Source: a bacterium (GTDB lineage: Bacteria; SZUA-79; Acidulodesulfobacterales; Acidulodesulfobacteraceae). Taken from it: 44,466 nucleotides of DNA. The translations under genes and the position numbers were made by a program. The notes under the pieces were generated by a model. It ran no database searches. It had not been told where the DNA came from and was given only the letters and a program-made list of their open reading frames with translations. Where the stretch lies: positions 1 through 44,466 of the forward strand of contig JAJYYR010000007.1 of the NCBI GenBank assembly GCA_021800805.1, written 5' to 3'. Every line of letters begins with the position of its first letter. The first letter of the stretch is position 1. Positions 40,721 to 44,466 of the stretch are shown here, piece by piece.

Positions 40721-40971
40721 AGGAAACAAAAAATTTAAAGCTTATCAGAGAAAAAATTAATCATTTCAAATCTTTGGAAAAGAAAATTCTAAAAGAAGAT
40801 TTAGATAGGGATTTTGGAAGAATTACGCACAAATTTTTTGACAGCGGTTTTGAAAATTTAGAGGAATTTAAAAAGGAAATTTCCGCCGTGGCACAGATAT
40901 ATAATTATGTGAAAACAGGGGAGGCGAAAAATGAAGTTCCAAGACATCAGAATAAAAATACAGCAGACTAA
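40717..40971 (+). CDS. Hypothetical protein between RHH and coupling protein
   Basis: An 84-residue, highly charged, mostly helical protein (LIREKINHFKSLEKKILKEDLDRDFGRI). It overlaps the RHH gene by 4 bases and the coupling-protein gene by 41, so all three are one unit. It recalls small TraD/MobC-like accessory proteins in size and position, but I see no certain family. Confidence 0.65.
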   Translation: MKETKNLKLIREKINHFKSLEKKILKEDLDRDFGRITHKFFDSGFENLEEFKKEISAVAQIYNYVKTGEAKNEVPRHQNKNTAD

Positions 40972-42679
40972 AGGTGCGCTAAAGTGGCTCGTAGAAATTG
41001 TATTGACGGTGCAGTTTTTATTCTTCGGTTTACTTTTTTATAAAATAAACTATAGACTTTTTTACGCTATAGAAACGCTCGTTCAGGAGCATTACCCTTT
41101 AAGAGAAATTAATTTCAATCTTGCATTAAAAGAATTGAATTTTAAAAGCCCGCTGCTATACTCTTTGCTTATAGATTTATTTTTTATTCCGGGAGTTTAT
41201 TTTATACTCAAAAGCAATTTAAGTGATCCCCTTAATGAAAATAAAAACGAGAAAGTTGTCAGAGGCTCAACGATAGGAAGTATTAAAAAGTATAAAAAAA
41301 CTGTCAATTTTGATGAAATATTTTGCTATATAAACGATATACCGTTGACGATGGAAGCTATTTATAGAAATATTCTGGTTTTAGGGGCAACCGGCGCTGG
41401 TAAAACACAGATTATTTCTAAGATACTTTTCGATAGTTATGCAAAGTATGATTATAATGCAGTTATATACGACAGCAAAAAGGATTTCGTGCCTAAATTT
41501 TATAATCCCCACCGAGATATTATCTTTAATCCGGCGGACGACAGATGTCCGGCATGGAATATATTAGACGAAGTAGAAAACAAAGCCGACGCCGCTACGC
41601 TTGCGGAAGTTCTTGTCCCCGAACCGGATGCAAGTAATCCTAACGGATATTTTATAATAAATGCAAGACATATTCTCGAAGCGATGATATTGTATCTAAA
41701 AATGAAGAATATAGGCACAAATGAAAACCTGATACAATTGGCAAGCAAAACCCCTGATTATTTATTAGGGTTGTTTAAGTCCAACCCTGAAATAGAAAGA
41801 GAATGCATAATGGCCATAACTCCATTACAGTCTGAAGAAATAAAGTCAATGATGACGGAAATATCAAGATATTTAAAGGCTTTTACGATTATGCCTTCAA
41901 AGCCGGACAAAGAAGGAATGAAAAGCTTTAATATCACGGCGGATTTTCTTAAAAAAAGAAAGACAAGGATATTTCTGAATCTGGATAAGAATTCAGAAAT
42001 CTTCGTTAAGCCCATCATGAAGATTTTTATTGAACTATTAGTTAAGAAATTTTTATCGGTTCCTGACGGCGAAAATACCCCTACGCTGTTTTTATTAGAT
42101 GAACTTTCTAATTTTGAAAAAACCCCGAGCGTTATGGATTTATTAGATAAAGGCAGGTCAAAAATGGCTTCTACTATAGTAGGGCTTCAGGACTTTGCAA
42201 AAAGCAATTATATATATGGACCTGAGTTAACAAAAAATATGATGAACAGCTGCAATAGTTCAATATATTTAAGGGCTAATAGTTCCGACGAGGCGGAGTA
42301 TATAAGCAGACAGATTGGTTCTCAGGAAGTGGAACGGACGAGCGCAAGCGATTCCGTTACCGACGAAAAATATACGCATTCCAAATCTTCCCAAATAATC
42401 GAGAAGAAATTATTTTTGCCTTCAGAAATTATAAAATGGAAGGATCTCGAGGCGGTTGTGAAATTAGTTAATATACCATATTTTTTACATATATCCGTTA
42501 TACCGCGGGCTTACGCTGAAATTGCGGAAGGCTTGATACCTTCAAATAGGTTAAATATTCCGATTGCCGGAAAGAATGGAGAGAGCAAAAATAAACAGCC
42601 GGTTAGCGATGAGGCTGCGCCAGCTGAGAGAAAAGAACCTGCTAATATTGAAAGAAAACTTACGGAGAAAATAAAATAA
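40931..42679 (+). CDS. virD4: Type IV coupling protein (VirD4/TraD)
   Basis: A 582-residue T4CP that brings the relaxase-DNA complex to the T4SS. Two N-terminal membrane spans (about 20-40 and 73-93), Walker A LGATGAGKT near 151-159, YDSKKDFVPKF, Walker B LFLLDELSNF near 386, and STIVGLQDFAK. The acidic and Lys-rich C-terminal tail is short, so no all-alpha substrate domain is evident. GGGGAGG lies before the ATG. Confidence 0.93.
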   Translation: MKFQDIRIKIQQTKGALKWLVEIVLTVQFLFFGLLFYKINYRLFYAIETLVQEHYPLREINFNLALKELNFKSPLLYSLLIDLFFIPGVYFILKSNLSDPLNENKNEKVVRGSTIGSIKKYKKTVNFDEIFCYINDIPLTMEAIYRNILVLGATGAGKTQIISKILFDSYAKYDYNAVIYDSKKDFVPKFYNPHRDIIFNPADDRCPAWNILDEVENKADAATLAEVLVPEPDASNPNGYFIINARHILEAMILYLKMKNIGTNENLIQLASKTPDYLLGLFKSNPEIERECIMAITPLQSEEIKSMMTEISRYLKAFTIMPSKPDKEGMKSFNITADFLKKRKTRIFLNLDKNSEIFVKPIMKIFIELLVKKFLSVPDGENTPTLFLLDELSNFEKTPSVMDLLDKGRSKMASTIVGLQDFAKSNYIYGPELTKNMMNSCNSSIYLRANSSDEAEYISRQIGSQEVERTSASDSVTDEKYTHSKSSQIIEKKLFLPSEIIKWKDLEAVVKLVNIPYFLHISVIPRAYAEIAEGLIPSNRLNIPIAGKNGESKNKQPVSDEAAPAERKEPANIERKLTEKIK

Positions 42680-42694
42680 ACAGGAGGCTTAACG

Positions 42695-43033
42695 ATGTTT
42701 AATTACAACGGCGGTATCGTTACGAGAAAAAAATTAGAAGAAGCTATTGATTTGTTCGTTCAAATAGAAACGGATTACAAGGAGGCGGTAAAGAAAGCGG
42801 ATGTGGAAGGTGGAGAGCGTCCAAATATTAACGAAATAGCGAATAATTATCCGGACAATAAAGCGGCCGAAGAAGCGGTTAAACAATTTGCGAGACAAAT
42901 CCAGCCTGACGATCTTAAAAATATGCAAAGGGTATTTTACGACATTGTTAATTCAGAAGAAGGCTTTAGACGGGTCGTTGCAAGTGACTATCTTGAAATA
43001 CTATGGGACGGTATAGGCGATTGGAGAAAATAA
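42695..43033 (+). CDS. Hypothetical protein after the coupling protein
   Basis: A 112-residue soluble, mostly helical acidic protein (EEAIDLFVQIETDYKEAVKKAD, KAAEEAVKQFARQIQPDDL). ACAGGAGGC precedes the ATG, 15 bases after the virD4 stop, so it is likely cotranscribed. No family recognised; possibly a transfer accessory. Confidence 0.65.
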   Translation: MFNYNGGIVTRKKLEEAIDLFVQIETDYKEAVKKADVEGGERPNINEIANNYPDNKAAEEAVKQFARQIQPDDLKNMQRVFYDIVNSEEGFRRVVASDYLEILWDGIGDWRK

Positions 43034-43146
43034 GTAGAAATATGCTATAATTAATTATGGAATTATGTAATTGATAAAGCAATAATTTTAAGCCTGCTTA
43101 TTTTTCTTTAAAAGCAAAATGATAAATTATATTAAGTAGGGAAACT

Positions 43147-43479
43147 ATGATAAATAACAATTTAGTATTACAAAAAAACAAAAAAATATTAGATTACCTT
43201 ACGGTTCTATCAAGGCATAAGAAATACTTACACGATAAATTTAAAGTAAAAGAAATAGGTATTTTTGGTTCAGTCGTAAGAGGGGAAGATACTGATATGA
43301 GTGATATTGATATTTTAGTGGAGTATGAAGAAAATATAAAACGAACTTTATTTGATGAGGCAGGGCTCATAGGTGAACTTAAAGATATATTAAGAAAAGA
43401 AAATATAGACCTTGCGGTTAAAAAGAATTTAAATAAATATTATAAAGATAATATTTTAAAGGAGGTTATATATGCCTGA
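43147..43479 (+). CDS. mntA: MntA-type nucleotidyltransferase antitoxin
   Basis: A 110-residue minimal nucleotidyltransferase with GSVVRGEDTDMSDIDI (GS, ten residues, DxD). It should AMPylate the HEPN toxin encoded next, with which it overlaps by 8 bases. A TATAAT at 43047-43052 lies about 95 bases before the ATG. It is closer to the MntA/HepT type than the pair at 25375-26231. Confidence 0.9.
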   Translation: MINNNLVLQKNKKILDYLTVLSRHKKYLHDKFKVKEIGIFGSVVRGEDTDMSDIDILVEYEENIKRTLFDEAGLIGELKDILRKENIDLAVKKNLNKYYKDNILKEVIYA

Positions 43480-43867
43480 AAAGACTATGATGAAATATTT
43501 AGAAGATATCAGGGACTATTCCCAAAAAGCTCTTAATTATACGAATAATATGACTTATGAAGAATTTCTTAAAGACGACAAGACTATAGATGCAACAATT
43601 AGGACTATTGAAATCGTCGGTGAAGCTGCTACAAAGATGAGAAAAATGCCAAATTCAGTTGATTTTTTTGAAAAATATAATCAGGTTGAGTGGAAAAAGG
43701 CGGTAGAAATGAGGAATAGAATCATACATGGATATGAGGATGTTGATTATGAAATTGTATGGAATACCGTAAAAACCGATTTTCCAAAATTAAAAGACGA
43801 TGTAGAGACAGTGATAAAAGAAGAACAAATTAATCAGGATAGGAATATAAAAAAACAACCCTACTGA
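43472..43867 (+). CDS. hepT: HepT-type HEPN RNase toxin with broken tail
   Basis: A 131-residue DUF86 HEPN protein with the active motif RNRIIHGY (R, four residues, H, one, Y); the Tyr is the residue AMPylated by MntA in known type VII pairs. AAAGGAGG lies 6 bases before the ATG. The frame ends at KKQPY after a run of seven A (43849-43855). With one A fewer it would continue as NNPTEPPKPDINHSETIKRKFRM to a TAA at 43923-43925, closely matching the tail of the HEPN protein at 25375-25905. The toxin core itself is intact. Confidence 0.88.
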   Translation: MPEKTMMKYLEDIRDYSQKALNYTNNMTYEEFLKDDKTIDATIRTIEIVGEAATKMRKMPNSVDFFEKYNQVEWKKAVEMRNRIIHGYEDVDYEIVWNTVKTDFPKLKDDVETVIKEEQINQDRNIKKQPY

Positions 43868-43933
43868 ACCGCCTAAACCCGATATTAATCATTCCGAAAC
43901 AATAAAAAGAAAATTCAGAATGTAATAATTTCT

Positions 43934-43953
43934 TTTGCTACCTATTTGCTACC
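43934..43953 (+). repeat. TTTGCTACC tandem repeat, right copy
   Basis: Identical to 313-332, 24 bp inside attR. See the left copy for the proposed role as integrase or excisionase arm site. Confidence 0.6.
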
Positions 43954-43976
43954 TTTTATATTATCCACCTTTTAAC

Positions 43977-44021
43977 TGGTCGGGACGACAGGATTTGAAC
44001 CTGCGACCCCCTGCACCCCAT
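43977..44021. repeat. attR, 45-bp repeat within tRNA-Pro
   Basis: Right copy of the 150-194 repeat, continuous with the 5' half of the tRNA, so the tRNA gene stays whole after integration. Confidence 0.92.
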
Positions 44022-44053
44022 GCAGGTGCGCTACCGAACTGCGCCACGTCCCG
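43977..44053 (-). tRNA. tRNA-Pro (anticodon GGG)
   Basis: A 77-base cloverleaf including encoded CCA. The acceptor strands CGGGACG and CGTCCCG pair; the T arm has GGTTCAAATCC. The anticodon stem CCTGC/GCAGG closes the loop ATGGGGT, giving GGG at 34-36. It is the integration target of the element; the 3' half is duplicated at attL. Confidence 0.95.
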
Positions 44054-44136
44054 ATATAAGAAAAGTTATACGCAAAAAACAGAAAAACCAAAAAAAATAA
44101 TATTACAAAAATGAAAAGCGTTAATCGTTAATTAAA

Positions 44137-44164
44137 ATTATACACTATGGCAAAAAATTGTCAA
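44137..44164 (-). promoter_or_regulatory. Promoter of tRNA-Pro
   Basis: On the minus strand TTGACA (44159-44164) and TATAAT (44137-44142), both perfect, 16 bp apart, about 80 bases upstream of the tRNA. It is host DNA, outside the element. Confidence 0.7.
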
Positions 44165-44177
44165 GAATAGAAGAGCA

Positions 44178-44337
44178 CCCTAATCCCGATTTAGGATTTT
44201 ATAGATATGGATTACCTGAATTACTTAATAATGTCATTGCGAGCAAAGCGAAGCAATCTAAAGCGAGATTGCTTCGCTTTGCTCGCAATGACGGGATATT
44301 GGAATTTCTTAAAATAGTTTCTAAATCGGGATTAGGG
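44178..44337. mobile_element. 160-bp MITE-like element with GAGCA target duplication
   Basis: Terminal inverted repeats of 17 bp (CCCTAATCCCGATTTAG, 44178-44194, and its complement, 44321-44337) are flanked on both sides by GAGCA (44173-44177 and 44338-44342), a 5-bp target duplication. Inside is a perfect palindrome with 27-bp arms (44233-44259 and 44266-44292) of the GTCATTGCGAGC type seen as dispersed repeats in many genomes. It encodes no protein and would need a transposase in trans. A 73-codon frame crossing it is accidental. Confidence 0.75.
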
Positions 44338-44466
44338 GAGCATAATTTATTTCTTCCAATATTTGACAAAACAGGATAAAAATGCAATATTGAAGTAATA
44401 TATTTATTGTTTTTTTATTAAAGATTTAACTTTTATTAATATTTAAATATTAAGGCTTAGTTCCGA

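Larger units (their letters stand above)
150..44021. mobile_element. Integrative and conjugative element in tRNA-Pro
   Basis: The ends are 45-bp perfect direct repeats of the 3' half of a tRNA-Pro gene (150-194 and 43977-44021), so an excised circle would be 43,827 bp. Inside are an integrase, an excisionase-like protein, a MobF relaxase, a coupling protein, a complete VirB/Trb T4SS, a type IV pilus operon, ParAB and two MNT-HEPN pairs. The integrase sits at the left end and the intact tRNA at the right. No large cargo such as metabolic or resistance genes is present; the accessory genes are at 24.9-28.6 kb. Its replisome organizer and partition genes are plasmid-like. Confidence 0.93.

Noticed and set aside
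44158..44387. Frames on both strands at the right edge
   Set aside because: They run through the inverted repeats of the MITE-like element and the inner palindrome; the translations are not protein-like.
1..44466. CRISPR array
   Set aside because: No regularly spaced short repeats with unique spacers were seen on either strand.

Overview
The window holds one complete integrative and conjugative element (ICE) of about 43.8 kb, inserted into the 3' half of a tRNA-Pro(GGG) gene, plus short host flanks. A 45-bp direct repeat of the tRNA 3' half marks the ends (150-194 and 43977-44021). The intact tRNA lies at the right end and a tyrosine integrase lies just inside the left end. The host is an AT-rich Gram-negative: the element encodes a secretin, VirB9/VirB10-type proteins and lipobox or signal-peptide proteins, and the tRNA encodes its CCA. 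The sequence does not fix the taxon; a deltaproteobacterium-like or candidate lineage is only a guess.

Layout. From 24.7 kb down to 2.1 kb, one tightly packed minus-strand gene train encodes, in order of transcription, a small HTH protein, a full VirB/Trb type IV secretion system (VirB8, 9, 10, 1, TraF-type peptidase, VirB11, 2, 3, 4, TrbJ/VirB5, VirB6) and then a type IV pilus (T4P) like the IncI/R64 thin pilus (PilM/N-like, PilO-like, secretin, PilS-like pilin, PilB ATPase, PilC platform). A GGDEF and an HD-GYP gene and two more prepilins follow. The last gene is a PilV-like minor pilin whose C-terminus lies in an invertible segment: two 50-bp perfect inverted repeats flank the expressed cassette and a silent, in-frame alternative one. 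The integrase is next to this switch.

From 24.75 to 28.71 kb an accessory block (XRE regulator, MNT-HEPN pair, PLD-like membrane protein, lipoprotein) lies between two nearly identical 86-bp inverted repeats. Each repeat carries a TTGACA-17-TATTTT promoter pointing outward, so the transfer train (left) and the processing train (right) appear to share one duplicated promoter/operator.

From 28.75 to 43.9 kb the plus-strand train holds an excisionase-like protein, a phage-type replisome organizer, many small hypotheticals, an orphan DNA methyltransferase inside a 211-bp duplication, ParA/ParB, a MobF relaxase-helicase, a structured oriT candidate, an RHH accessory protein, a VirD4/TraD coupling protein and a second MNT-HEPN pair next to attR.

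How it works together (inference). The relaxase, RHH protein and coupling protein process DNA at oriT and feed it to the T4SS. The T4P with a switchable tip pilin would control recipient contact, and element-encoded c-di-GMP enzymes may tune the pilus ATPase, whose N-terminus carries a tandem MshEN motif. ParAB, the replisome organizer and the TA pairs would stabilise the element. The right host flank also carries a 160-bp MITE-like element with a 5-bp target duplication, and the left flank a truncated integrase from an earlier insertion at the same tRNA.
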